Shown here: positions 1-6,576 of the stretch, piece by piece
How the letters are laid out: each line of letters starts with the position of its first letter
Numbering within the stretch: the stretch's first letter is position 1
Assembly (NCBI GenBank): GCA_903933995.1
Contig: CAIZMD010000074.1
Coordinates: 1-6,576, forward strand
DNA: 6,576 bases
Source: an uncultured Bacteroidota bacterium
GTDB taxonomy: Bacteria; Bacteroidota; Bacteroidia; Chitinophagales; Chitinophagaceae
Direction: 5' to 3'
Program-made: the position numbers and the translations under genes
The notes under the pieces: model-generated
Told to the model about the DNA's origin: nothing
The model's database searches: none
Seen by the model: the letters and a program-made list of their open reading frames with translations, nothing else

Positions 1-245
1 CCTGTTCTGGTTTTAATGGATTCATGCACCGTAATGCTTTCTACAACGGACCAGCTAAGGCCCATTTTTTCAATAATGGCTTTTCTCTCTAGAATCTGAT
101 CTAATTCCCAAACCTCCCCATGTGGTATATGATGCAGTGCAGAAACTATACCAGTAGCACCTGTTTGTTTTACGTCTTGCAAGCTAACTGGATCATTGGG
201 GCCAAACCATCTCCAGGTCTGTTCCATGGCTATTAAAGATTTCAT
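1..245 (-). CDS. uxuA: Mannonate dehydratase UxuA, N-terminal part (cut by window edge)
   Basis: Mannonate dehydratase is a cytoplasmic enzyme that converts D-mannonate to 2-keto-3-deoxy-D-gluconate in the glucuronate/fructuronate pathway. My translation of the minus strand from the ATG at 245-243 stays open to base 1 and gives 82 residues of a protein normally near 390-400, so the C-terminal three quarters lie outside the window. The identification rests on near-verbatim family signatures: EQTWRWFGPNDPVSL (residues 8-22), GATGIVSALHHIPHGEVW (29-46) and WSVVESITVHESIKTRTG (65-82), which match the known start of E. coli UxuA closely. There is no signal peptide, as expected. A second ATG at 227-225 (Met7) would begin the protein at MEQTWRW, exactly as in E. 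coli; neither start has a clear Shine-Dalgarno, so the six-residue extension is uncertain. The gene starts 10 bases after the esterase stop codon, which implies co-transcription. Confidence 0.95.
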   Translation of the reverse strand, partial: MKSLIAMEQTWRWFGPNDPVSLQDVKQTGATGIVSALHHIPHGEVWELDQILERKAIIEKMGLSWSVVESITVHESIKTRT

Positions 246-255
246 CAAATAGGTT

Positions 256-1038
256 TTATTGTTCTTGCAATTGTTTCATTTTTATGGCAAACCTTTTACC
301 TAATTCGTTAGCAGAAACCGCATCAAAATGTAAATGATCTCCTTTATCCATTAATCCTTTAGAGGAAGCTACGGCCGTTTTAGTTACTAAGTTTGGTAAC
401 TTATTTAATTCCAAATTGAATGCTTGGTGTACCTCATTGAATGCCCCTATTTCTCCAGCAACAAATGGTAGGTTAGGATTATTTACTAAGTTTCTCCATG
501 TACTAATCATGGTAGCTAGTTTAGCTAAATAATCTTTTCTTTTTTCTGGAGAACTATCTGCTTCACCTTGATGCCAAATTATCCCTTTTAATTGACCAGA
601 TGCTAGGGCTTTTTTTAGTTGTATTACTGCATCGTCAAAGGGATGAGTTTTAGTAGCTACATCATAGCCACCAGCTTGCCAACTGCTAATAGCACTACCA
701 CCCACTGCGCAAGGAATTAAGCCAATAGGGGAGCCACCAGTGTTCAACATGTCTATTCCAAAAGCAAGACCTGGTCCAACGCCTACCATATTGGGTTTGT
801 CAAAATGCAAAGGATGTTTGGCAGGTAACCAATCCCCCTGTTTGGTAAGCATCCAAAGCCGTTCATTTCCTTGAGTGGCATCATTTGCTTCAATATTACC
901 CCTGCCTGCCATATTGGACTGGCCAATGAGCAGGTATAGATCCATGTTTTTGGGCATTAGCTGCTGGTTAGTTTGACTACATACATTTTCTGCAAGGAAG
1001 AATAAAAGGATGCTACATATCTGTACTACTAATTTCAT
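256..1038 (-). CDS. Secreted SGNH-type carbohydrate acetylesterase (SASA / CE6-like)
   Basis: A predicted exported esterase of 260 residues that probably removes O-acetyl groups from a glycan. Residues 1 to about 21 form a signal peptide with hydrophobic core ICSILLFFLA; cleavage near VCS-QT is plausible, and the context around Cys20 is a poor lipobox, so I read it as periplasmic rather than lipid-anchored. The SGNH blocks are visible in order: GQSNMAGRG (39-47) with nucleophile Ser41; the oxyanion-hole region PCAVGGSAISSW (109-120); WHQGEAD (155-161); and the catalytic Asp-x-x-His pair Asp234/His237 in GDHLHFD. The set looks complete and the length is normal for single-domain members. Automatic annotation often names such proteins sialate O-acetylesterase, but nothing nearby concerns sialic acid, and the GH88, SusCD and uxuA neighbours point to a plant- or microbe-derived uronic acid glycan. 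It starts 14 bases after the GH88 stop. The family call is firm; the substrate is inferred. Confidence 0.93.
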   Translation of the reverse strand: MKLVVQICSILLFFLAENVCSQTNQQLMPKNMDLYLLIGQSNMAGRGNIEANDATQGNERLWMLTKQGDWLPAKHPLHFDKPNMVGVGPGLAFGIDMLNTGGSPIGLIPCAVGGSAISSWQAGGYDVATKTHPFDDAVIQLKKALASGQLKGIIWHQGEADSSPEKRKDYLAKLATMISTWRNLVNNPNLPFVAGEIGAFNEVHQAFNLELNKLPNLVTKTAVASSKGLMDKGDHLHFDAVSANELGKRFAIKMKQLQEQ

Positions 1039-1052
1039 GAATCAAGCATCTA

Positions 1053-2255
1053 TTATTTATTTTTCATTGCTTTGTAACGCATCATCCCTTCTATATAATA
1101 GTAGTCAGCATAAGTAAGTGGTACATCAACTTCTGAGTTGGCAGGCCAATGACCTACGCTGTGTTTTAAAATAAAACCACCATTTTCTCCAGGCTTTGCA
1201 GTGTAAGTAGGAGTGGATAAGGCTGTCAAGATTTTCTCTGCAGTCTTAAAATAGAGACTACTGTTTTTTGCATCCGCATATTTGCTTAATTCTAGTAAAG
1301 CAGATGCTGCAATAGACCCAGCTGAAGCATCTCTGTAGGTTGCTGGAATATCTGGTGTATCATAATCCCAATAAGGAACTTTATCTGATGGTAGTCTTGG
1401 GTGGTCAATAATAAAATGGGCTATTTTATTGGCTTGAACCAAGTATTTTTTGTCTTTGGTGGCCCGATACATAACCGTGTAACCATAGAGTCCCCAAGCC
1501 TGACCTCTTGCCCAAGCAGAAGCATCGGCGTAGCCCTGTGCTGTTTTCTTTTCATGCACTGAACCATTATCAGGATTATAATCAATCACGTGAAAAGAAC
1601 TAAAATCAGATCTATAATGGTTTTTTATAGTAGTATTTGCATGGGTAACAGCTATTTTATAATAACTACTATCTCCGGAATATTTGGTGGCCCAAAAAAG
1701 CAGTTCCAAGTTCATCATATTGTCTATGATCACGGGGAATTTCCATGTGCCATGGTCCCAAGATTTAATACATCCTACTGTTGGGTTGAATCTTGTTGAT
1801 AATGACTTGGCACTATTCATCAAAATCTCATCATATTTTTTATCATGCTGAATAGCATTGGCATTTCCAAAACTGCAAAACATCATGAAACCAAGGTCAT
1901 GGGTACCCTTATTGAATTGTTCTTTTTCTAAAATTCGTAAACGGCTAATGGCCTCATTATATAAAGCGGTATCCTTGGTAGCTTGATATAAATAAAAAAG
2001 GGAACCAGGATAAAATCCACTGGTCCACCAGCTTGTTTTACTGGTTTCTAATTTTTTGGTAGCATAGAAAGTTTTTGGCATTACGTCTACAGGCGTAATA
2101 GATTTCAAGTATTTGTACTGTCCAGCAGCACCTGCTAGGGCTTTGTCAAAAGTTTTAATCAACTCTTCATTGGGTTGATTACTGTTTTGGGCTTGGATGG
2201 TTCCTGATAAAAATAGCAAAGCAGGAACTAGCAATTTTTTTGAAAATAGCGTCAT
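1053..2255 (-). CDS. GH88 unsaturated glucuronyl hydrolase, secreted
   Basis: Glycoside hydrolase family 88 removes a 4,5-unsaturated uronic acid from the non-reducing end of lyase-generated oligosaccharides, by hydrating its double bond. The 400-residue product has the family's usual length. Residues 1 to about 22 are a signal peptide (core LLVPALLFLSG, ending TIQAQ), so it should be periplasmic. Family motifs run in order: SWWTSGFYPGSLFYLY (75-90), THDLGF (118-123), IDNMMNLELLFWA (177-189), HANTTIKNHYR (205-215), GYADASAWARGQAWGLYGY (242-260) and YWDYDTPDIPATYRDASAG (295-313). Asp120 in HDLGF and Asp178 in IDNMMN correspond to the catalytic pair Asp88/Asp149 of Bacillus unsaturated glucuronyl hydrolase, so the active site looks intact. 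I chose the ATG at 2255-2253: the frame is open to a GTG at 2276-2274, but that would put VPNIIYM ahead of an ordinary signal peptide. The gene lies downstream of a terminator hairpin and 14 bases before the esterase gene. Confidence 0.95.
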   Translation of the reverse strand: MTLFSKKLLVPALLFLSGTIQAQNSNQPNEELIKTFDKALAGAAGQYKYLKSITPVDVMPKTFYATKKLETSKTSWWTSGFYPGSLFYLYQATKDTALYNEAISRLRILEKEQFNKGTHDLGFMMFCSFGNANAIQHDKKYDEILMNSAKSLSTRFNPTVGCIKSWDHGTWKFPVIIDNMMNLELLFWATKYSGDSSYYKIAVTHANTTIKNHYRSDFSSFHVIDYNPDNGSVHEKKTAQGYADASAWARGQAWGLYGYTVMYRATKDKKYLVQANKIAHFIIDHPRLPSDKVPYWDYDTPDIPATYRDASAGSIAASALLELSKYADAKNSSLYFKTAEKILTALSTPTYTAKPGENGGFILKHSVGHWPANSEVDVPLTYADYYYIEGMMRYKAMKNK

Positions 2256-2298
2256 GTATATAATATTTGGTACCACAATTTAGTTCAGAAAGGTCTTC

Positions 2299-2332
2299 AA
2301 AAAAAGGATGCCACACTTTTTGGTGTGGCATC
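2299..2332 (-). terminator. Rho-independent terminator after susD
   Basis: Read on the minus strand, a perfect 10-bp stem (GATGCCACAC / GTGTGGCATC, positions 2332-2323 and 2316-2307) closes a 6-base loop (2322-2317) and is followed by C and then seven T (2305-2299). This is the classic intrinsic terminator layout. It begins 24 bases after the susD stop codon. The plus-strand side of the hairpin is followed by ACTTATTT, not a T-run, so the signal works for the minus strand only. It should stop or reduce transcription between susCD and the three downstream genes. How leaky it is cannot be read from the sequence. Confidence 0.88.
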
Positions 2333-2356
2333 ACTTATTTAGCTAGACTAATTTAA

Positions 2357-4234
2357 TTAATCAATGATCTTGTCACTTGCTGGAATATTAGCTTCAGAGC
2401 CACTATAACCAATATTTTGATTAATTCTTCCGTCTGGGTTTGCCAAGATTGCACCCTGTGGAACAGGCCACAAAGCGTGGTATTGACTAATACGGAATTG
2501 GTCTCCCCGAATGGTTACAAAATTGTTTTTATAGAAAATATTCTTTTCCAATATGCGGTCTACCATAAAGTTGGAAGTAGAGAAATTGGCAAGGGTATAA
2601 GTTTTGCCATTATAAGATTTTCCAGTTTTTGCAAATATAAATGCCATTCTGGTTAATTCAGTCTTACGTGGTTCTTCCCAATACAATTCACGTGCGCGCT
2701 CATTGAGTAAAGTATTGAAATCTACTTGGGCAGCAGTATAAGGAGCGCATTTTGCCCTAGTTCTTACAGCATTGATATCAGCAGCAGCACTAGCAGCGTC
2801 TCCCTTCCAGAGATAAGCTTCTGCTCTTAGCAAAAATGTTTCTGCTAAACGGAAAACATACCAATCTGAGTGACCTCCTTGCATAGGAAAATTTTCTGAA
2901 TCGGGAACATATACTTTGTAATGAGGCCAAGGATACCACCTACGTAAAGTGTCTTCGCAAAGCAGTTTATTCCCTTGTTTGGGATCCCTTAATCTTAAGC
3001 GAAGTCCATAGGCAGTATCAACACCCTTTAAAGAAGGATTGTTGTAGCGTAAGTTTTCAGGATATAACCAGTTACCTGAAGTAGAATCGTGTCTTAGGTC
3101 ATTTGGATCATCCCAAATTTCCCAATAACTATAAGAGGTATTTCTTGCTCTTCCAATGCCACGACCATAGATATTCATAATATCAATTTCTACACCTCCA
3201 GAAGCGGTTAAACCTGCTTTGCCAGAGGGCGTGAAAATGGTAGTTCCAATTGACACGCCTGGAGCAACCTGACGCATGATTCTCATGCCTGGTGTTCCAC
3301 CTGTACCCCCTTCTAACATAGAACTAACAAAGGCGCTTGCAGTACCCAATCTATCAGTTACCAAAAACAAACCTTCTGTATTGGTTGCTGCAGATTTGTT
3401 ATCTGGTCTATGCAAATCCCAAGTAACATTTTTTGTTGCTATACCTGCGTCTACTCCAAATCTGTTGGTCATTAGTTTGTAAGGACCAGCATTAATTACG
3501 GCTGTTGCAGATGCAATGGCATCATCAAACAAGCCAAGCGCCAAGTTGATTTTTGTTAGCAAGTGATAACAAGCACCGCGATTTACATCTCCCTTGTCAG
3601 ATGTCATTGGAACGTATTTCACAGCAAAATCCAAATCTGCTTTCATTTGAGTCAAAATCACTTCTCTTTTAACCGTTTTGAAATCAACTTTTGCAGAAGT
3701 TACTTCCTTGGTAGGGCAGGGTACATCGCCAAACTGATTGGTTAAGCGATAATAATCATAAGCCCTATAGAAATAGGCTTTTCCTAGCAAAATATTCTTG
3801 TCTGCATCTGAAATGGCCGTTGCGGCTGGAAGGCGAGAAATAATGGTATTTGCCATTCTTATGCCCACATATTCCTGATTCCAATACCAACCAATTCGGT
3901 TAAAGTCTGGAGAGTTTAGATTGGCATCTGGTTTAATTTGTAGGTCTAAGTTTTGGGCTGGTCCTGTTTTGTCATCTGTACCATCTACTGATACCTCTGA
4001 AAATAACTGCTCAGTAATAATTGGGGCACCATCTCCGTACCACTCAGTTCTCAGATTACGGTTACATGCTGCCAATGCAGCATTAAAACCGGATACATCT
4101 ATCAAGGTATTTTCTGGAGAATATATAGATAAAGGCTTGGGTTTGAGCCAATCCTTATTACAGCTAGTCAGGGTTGTTGTGCTGATAACAACAACTGATA
4201 GCAGAAGGGCTATTTTAATTTTATTATAATTCAT
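2357..4234 (-). CDS. SusD/RagB-family outer-membrane glycan-binding lipoprotein
   Basis: SusD-like proteins cap the SusC barrel on the cell surface, bind the glycan and help deliver it to the transporter. The product has 625 residues. It starts with a lipoprotein signal (residues 1-24, core IALLLSVVVIS, lipobox LTSC with acceptor Cys25), followed by NKDWLKPKPLSIYSPENTL, typical of mature SusD. Family motifs include GKAYFYRAYDYYRLTNQFGDVP (151-172, a tetratricopeptide-like helix region), SDWYVFRLAETFLLRAEAYL (456-475), AAADINAVRTRA (483-494), LLNERARELYWEEPRKTEL (509-527) and the C-terminal LWPVPQGAILANPDGRINQN (588-607). It is longer than the roughly 500-550 residues common in the family; the extra length seems to fall between about 255 and 450, including the glycine-rich run EGGTGGTPGM (308-317). 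The ATG follows the susC stop by 26 bases with only a weak purine run (AGAAG) ahead of it. The family assignment is certain; ligand specificity cannot be inferred. Confidence 0.97.
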   Translation of the reverse strand: MNYNKIKIALLLSVVVISTTTLTSCNKDWLKPKPLSIYSPENTLIDVSGFNAALAACNRNLRTEWYGDGAPIITEQLFSEVSVDGTDDKTGPAQNLDLQIKPDANLNSPDFNRIGWYWNQEYVGIRMANTIISRLPAATAISDADKNILLGKAYFYRAYDYYRLTNQFGDVPCPTKEVTSAKVDFKTVKREVILTQMKADLDFAVKYVPMTSDKGDVNRGACYHLLTKINLALGLFDDAIASATAVINAGPYKLMTNRFGVDAGIATKNVTWDLHRPDNKSAATNTEGLFLVTDRLGTASAFVSSMLEGGTGGTPGMRIMRQVAPGVSIGTTIFTPSGKAGLTASGGVEIDIMNIYGRGIGRARNTSYSYWEIWDDPNDLRHDSTSGNWLYPENLRYNNPSLKGVDTAYGLRLRLRDPKQGNKLLCEDTLRRWYPWPHYKVYVPDSENFPMQGGHSDWYVFRLAETFLLRAEAYLWKGDAASAAADINAVRTRAKCAPYTAAQVDFNTLLNERARELYWEEPRKTELTRMAFIFAKTGKSYNGKTYTLANFSTSNFMVDRILEKNIFYKNNFVTIRGDQFRISQYHALWPVPQGAILANPDGRINQNIGYSGSEANIPASDKIID

Positions 4235-4260
4235 GTCTTCTGTTTTTATGTTGGGTTATC

Positions 4261-6576
4261 TTATAAAGTCAGGTTAAGTCCAAAATTGATGGTGTATGGT
4301 GTAGGTCCTTTGTTTTCTGGATCAAAATAGTTCCATTGTGAGAACACCGCAGCATTCACCACGTTTACATAGGCTTTCAAACCATCCAGTTTCCATTTGC
4401 GTGCAACTTCAGTTGGAACCGTATAACCCAAGCTCACGTTACTGATTCTGATAAATGTTGACTTTCTATAAACATTCCAAGTAACAGCTCCACCAGCATT
4501 AGACATCATGGCTGCATAGTCATTGATTGGATTAGTAGGAGTCCAATATGGCCTTTGGTAAAACTGTGAACGGTCATAAAACAGGTCCACATTCTTGGCT
4601 TCATTAAATTGGCTCAATTGTCCAATTTTTGAGTACAAAGTGAAAGAGACGTCAAAATTCTTGTAAATCTTGAATTCGTTTCTAAAGTTCCAAGAAAAAT
4701 CAGGTGTAGTAGCACCTTGGAATTCTTTATCAGCAATAGTGTATTTGCCATCACCATTGGCGTCTTTTAGACGAAAATCACCTGGCTTATATCCAAATTT
4801 GGCGGCTTCAACTGCATCGCCTTTTTGCCAAACACCTGTAATAGTATAATCAAATACAGAATTGATGTTTTTACCAATAAACCAACCGTTTCCAATATCG
4901 TCTTTCTCAGAAGAACCAATTGGTTTACCACTCGCATCATAATCTGGTGTTGCACCATACAAGTGAATAATTTTGTTGACGTTCCACCAAAATGAAATAG
5001 TAGACCTCCATTCAAAGTTCTTATTCTTGATATTGGTAGTATTGAAACTAAATTCCATTCCCTTGTTTTGTACCTCTCCCAAATTGGCTAGGATACTGGT
5101 GAATCCAGTAACAGTAGGAAGTGTTCTATTAACCAGCAAATCCTTGGTGGTTCTGGTATAATAGTCAATGGAACCAGATACTTTTCCTTTGATAATGCTA
5201 TAATCCAAACCTAAGTTAATAGATGAGTTTCTTTCCCATTTCAAACCTGGATTTGAAAGGTTACTTGCCTGAACAAAACCTACGCTATAGGGTGCTCCGC
5301 CACCTGTAATATAGGTATAGGTTCCAGAAGCTAAGTTTGATAAAGCTGCATACCTACCAATAGATCTGTTACCATTTTCACCATAAGACAAACGGATTTT
5401 TGCGTAATCCAACCACTTAGATGTATTCTTCATAAAACCCTCTTCGCTGATAACCCAGCTAGCTGCAGCAGATGGGAATATTGCTCTTGGATTTTCTTGA
5501 CCAAAGGCAGAATATCCATCTCTTCTGGCAGTTAAAGTCAAGAAATAACGCTGATTGTAATTGTAGTTAACCCTACCCATCAAGGCATCACCTGTTTCAT
5601 ATTGGTCATCAGAAGTAGCGATAATTGGAAGGGTAGCTGATTGAATACTATTAAAGCTTAAGTTGTCATTGGGTGCAAAATTCTCAGCACGAATATTGGT
5701 ATTCCATGACTGAAATTTTTCAGCATTGGCTAGGAAAGTAGCTTCAATGCTATGTTTGCCAAATTTACCAGACCAGTTTAACTGATTATCCAAGTTCCAT
5801 GAATAAACGGTTTGGTTTCTTCTGTCTACAATCCCTTTTCTAGTAGCTAAGACAGGGTTATTGGCAGATTGATGGTTATACTCTCGTAAGGTTTCATATC
5901 TAGGAGAGAAGGTTACGGAATATGAGAATCCATAAGGCAATTTGCCTTTAGCATATATCTGACCAAATAAGTTATCGTATTTATACATCCTATCAGTGTA
6001 TTCTTTGCCTAAAAAAGGATGTTGGTTATTACCCGGGTCATCATTGGGTGAAGCTCTTAATGTTTTGCCATCAGCAGCATAATAAGAACCATAAGGACTG
6101 GTTCTAATCATGTCATTTAAAGCAACTAATACAGAACTCTCATCTCTTTCAGCAAATTGGATACTAGTTCCAACTGTCAAATATTTGGCAATATTGGATT
6201 CTAGACTAAATCTGGTACGGAAGGTTTTGTATTTATCACCTACGGTAATACCCTGAGATTCAAGATATCCTACAGAAAAGTAATAGTTTAAATCTTCTTT
6301 TCTTTGTGCAATGCTAACAGTGTGATCCTGTTGCATGGCACTTTGATTGTAAATTAGCTTTTCCCAATCTATGGTTTGTCCTGCTTGGTAGTTGGCAACT
6401 TCAGTAGGTCTTAAACCCAAACGGTTTAACCAAGCTACTGTTGGGTCTCCAGAGGAACCATCTAAAGCTAACCACTGAGCAACAGAAATAGAGGAAGGTA
6501 AGGTGGTAGGATTCCAAAATTTATATTGAACACCGGGTTTTGATGTGCTGTCAAATCCAACCATGGACCATCTTAC
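4261..6576 (-). CDS. SusC/RagA-family TonB-dependent transporter, C-terminal part (cut by window edge)
   Basis: SusC proteins are outer-membrane 22-strand barrels that import oligosaccharides with energy from TonB. The frame is open from base 6576 (first residues VRWSMVGFD), so the ATG at 6564-6562 is an internal methionine and not the start. The visible 771 residues are the end of the plug region and the barrel; about 250-300 N-terminal residues (signal peptide, carboxypeptidase-D-like domain, TonB box, most of the plug) lie beyond the window. Signatures include YYFSVGYLESQGI (98-110), LMGRVNYNYNQRYFLTLTAR (332-351), FPSAAASWVISEEGF (367-381), LRLSYGENGN-like RLSYGENGN (395-403), ANLGEVQNKGMEF (497-509), the acidic loop DANGDGKYTIAD (605-616) and the late strand FIRISNVSLGY (708-718). 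The last residues are GLNLTL, ending in Leu where an aromatic residue is usual. It is the first visible gene and sits 26 bases ahead of its susD partner. Confidence 0.97.
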   Translation of the reverse strand, partial: VRWSMVGFDSTSKPGVQYKFWNPTTLPSSISVAQWLALDGSSGDPTVAWLNRLGLRPTEVANYQAGQTIDWEKLIYNQSAMQQDHTVSIAQRKEDLNYYFSVGYLESQGITVGDKYKTFRTRFSLESNIAKYLTVGTSIQFAERDESSVLVALNDMIRTSPYGSYYAADGKTLRASPNDDPGNNQHPFLGKEYTDRMYKYDNLFGQIYAKGKLPYGFSYSVTFSPRYETLREYNHQSANNPVLATRKGIVDRRNQTVYSWNLDNQLNWSGKFGKHSIEATFLANAEKFQSWNTNIRAENFAPNDNLSFNSIQSATLPIIATSDDQYETGDALMGRVNYNYNQRYFLTLTARRDGYSAFGQENPRAIFPSAAASWVISEEGFMKNTSKWLDYAKIRLSYGENGNRSIGRYAALSNLASGTYTYITGGGAPYSVGFVQASNLSNPGLKWERNSSINLGLDYSIIKGKVSGSIDYYTRTTKDLLVNRTLPTVTGFTSILANLGEVQNKGMEFSFNTTNIKNKNFEWRSTISFWWNVNKIIHLYGATPDYDASGKPIGSSEKDDIGNGWFIGKNINSVFDYTITGVWQKGDAVEAAKFGYKPGDFRLKDANGDGKYTIADKEFQGATTPDFSWNFRNEFKIYKNFDVSFTLYSKIGQLSQFNEAKNVDLFYDRSQFYQRPYWTPTNPINDYAAMMSNAGGAVTWNVYRKSTFIRISNVSLGYTVPTEVARKWKLDGLKAYVNVVNAAVFSQWNYFDPENKGPTPYTINFGLNLTL

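Larger units (their letters stand above)
1..6576 (-). other. Polysaccharide utilization locus, partial (uronic acid glycan)
   Basis: Five co-directional minus-strand genes form a PUL segment: susC, susD, GH88, acetylesterase, uxuA. The SusC-SusD pair defines the locus type; the enzyme set indicates an acetylated polysaccharide containing glucuronate. Both ends are open. Any sensor (anti-sigma/ECF pair, hybrid two-component system or AraC regulator), promoter, polysaccharide lyase and further uronate enzymes would have to lie outside the window. The segment splits into susCD and GH88-esterase-uxuA at the terminator. The extent and substrate are inferred; the gene content is seen directly. Confidence 0.85.

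Noticed and set aside
1590..1799. Plus-strand open frame inside the GH88 gene
   Set aside because: It is antisense to the conserved GH88 catalytic region, with cysteine- and aromatic-rich nonsense sequence and no family features.
2263..2277. Palindromic TTGGTACCACAA-like sequence just upstream of GH88, as an operator
   Set aside because: Only the 8-base core TGGTACCA is truly symmetric, which is common by chance, and no second copy was seen elsewhere.
2276..2301. Possible Bacteroidota promoter ahead of GH88 (TTTG at 2301-2298 and TAAATTG at 2282-2276, minus strand)
   Set aside because: The -7 element misses the TAnnTTTG consensus and the spacing of 15 bases is shorter than the usual 19 or so; the TTTG is also just the end of the terminator T-run. 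Too weak to call.
2417..3745. Three short plus-strand open frames (2417-2656, 3276-3482, 3563-3745) opposite susD
   Set aside because: All are under 80 codons, fully antisense to coding sequence that carries clear SusD motifs, and have no domain signature.
3921..4229. Plus-strand 102-codon open frame opposite the start of susD
   Set aside because: It lies entirely antisense to a firmly identified susD, and its translation shows no recognisable domain or convincing start context. It is a shadow frame.
4767..5161. Short open frames on both strands inside susC (82 and 62 codons)
   Set aside because: They overlap conserved SusC sequence in other frames and read as low-complexity hydrophobic strings; no sign of real genes.
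6562..6564. ATG near the window edge as the start of the SusC gene
   Set aside because: The frame continues through it to base 6576, and the 767 residues that follow lack the signal peptide, carboxypeptidase-D-like domain and plug of a whole SusC protein. The gene is cut by the window, not short.

Overview
The window is a stretch of AT-rich Bacteroidota DNA holding the SusC/SusD end of a polysaccharide utilization locus (PUL). The SusC-SusD pair is diagnostic of that phylum, and the weak or absent Shine-Dalgarno sequences fit it. I cannot name a genus from the sequence. All five genes lie on the minus strand and are transcribed from high to low coordinates. There is no gene-free stretch over 300 bases; the longest gap is about 100 bases.

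In transcription order: a SusC-type TonB-dependent transporter, cut at its N-terminal end by the window edge (6576-4261); its SusD surface glycan-binding lipoprotein (4234-2357); a strong intrinsic terminator hairpin (2332-2299); a secreted GH88 unsaturated glucuronyl hydrolase (2255-1053); a secreted SGNH-type carbohydrate acetylesterase of the SASA/CE6-like group (1038-256); and the first 82 residues of mannonate dehydratase UxuA (245 to the window edge). Spacers are 26, 101, 14 and 10 bases. The first pair and the last three genes therefore look like two tightly packed blocks separated by the terminator.

The genes fit one pathway. SusC/SusD bind and import an oligosaccharide across the outer membrane. 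The esterase removes acetyl groups and GH88 removes a terminal 4,5-unsaturated uronic acid, both probably in the periplasm. UxuA acts in the cytoplasm, dehydrating D-mannonate to 2-keto-3-deoxygluconate in glucuronate catabolism. The substrate is most likely an acetylated, glucuronate-containing polysaccharide, but its identity cannot be read from this window. GH88 needs a polysaccharide lyase to make its substrate, and none is present here.

I see no previously undescribed system. The points worth a second look are the terminator inside the locus, the pairing of an enzyme for unsaturated uronates with one for the saturated glucuronate route, and a few smaller protein features.
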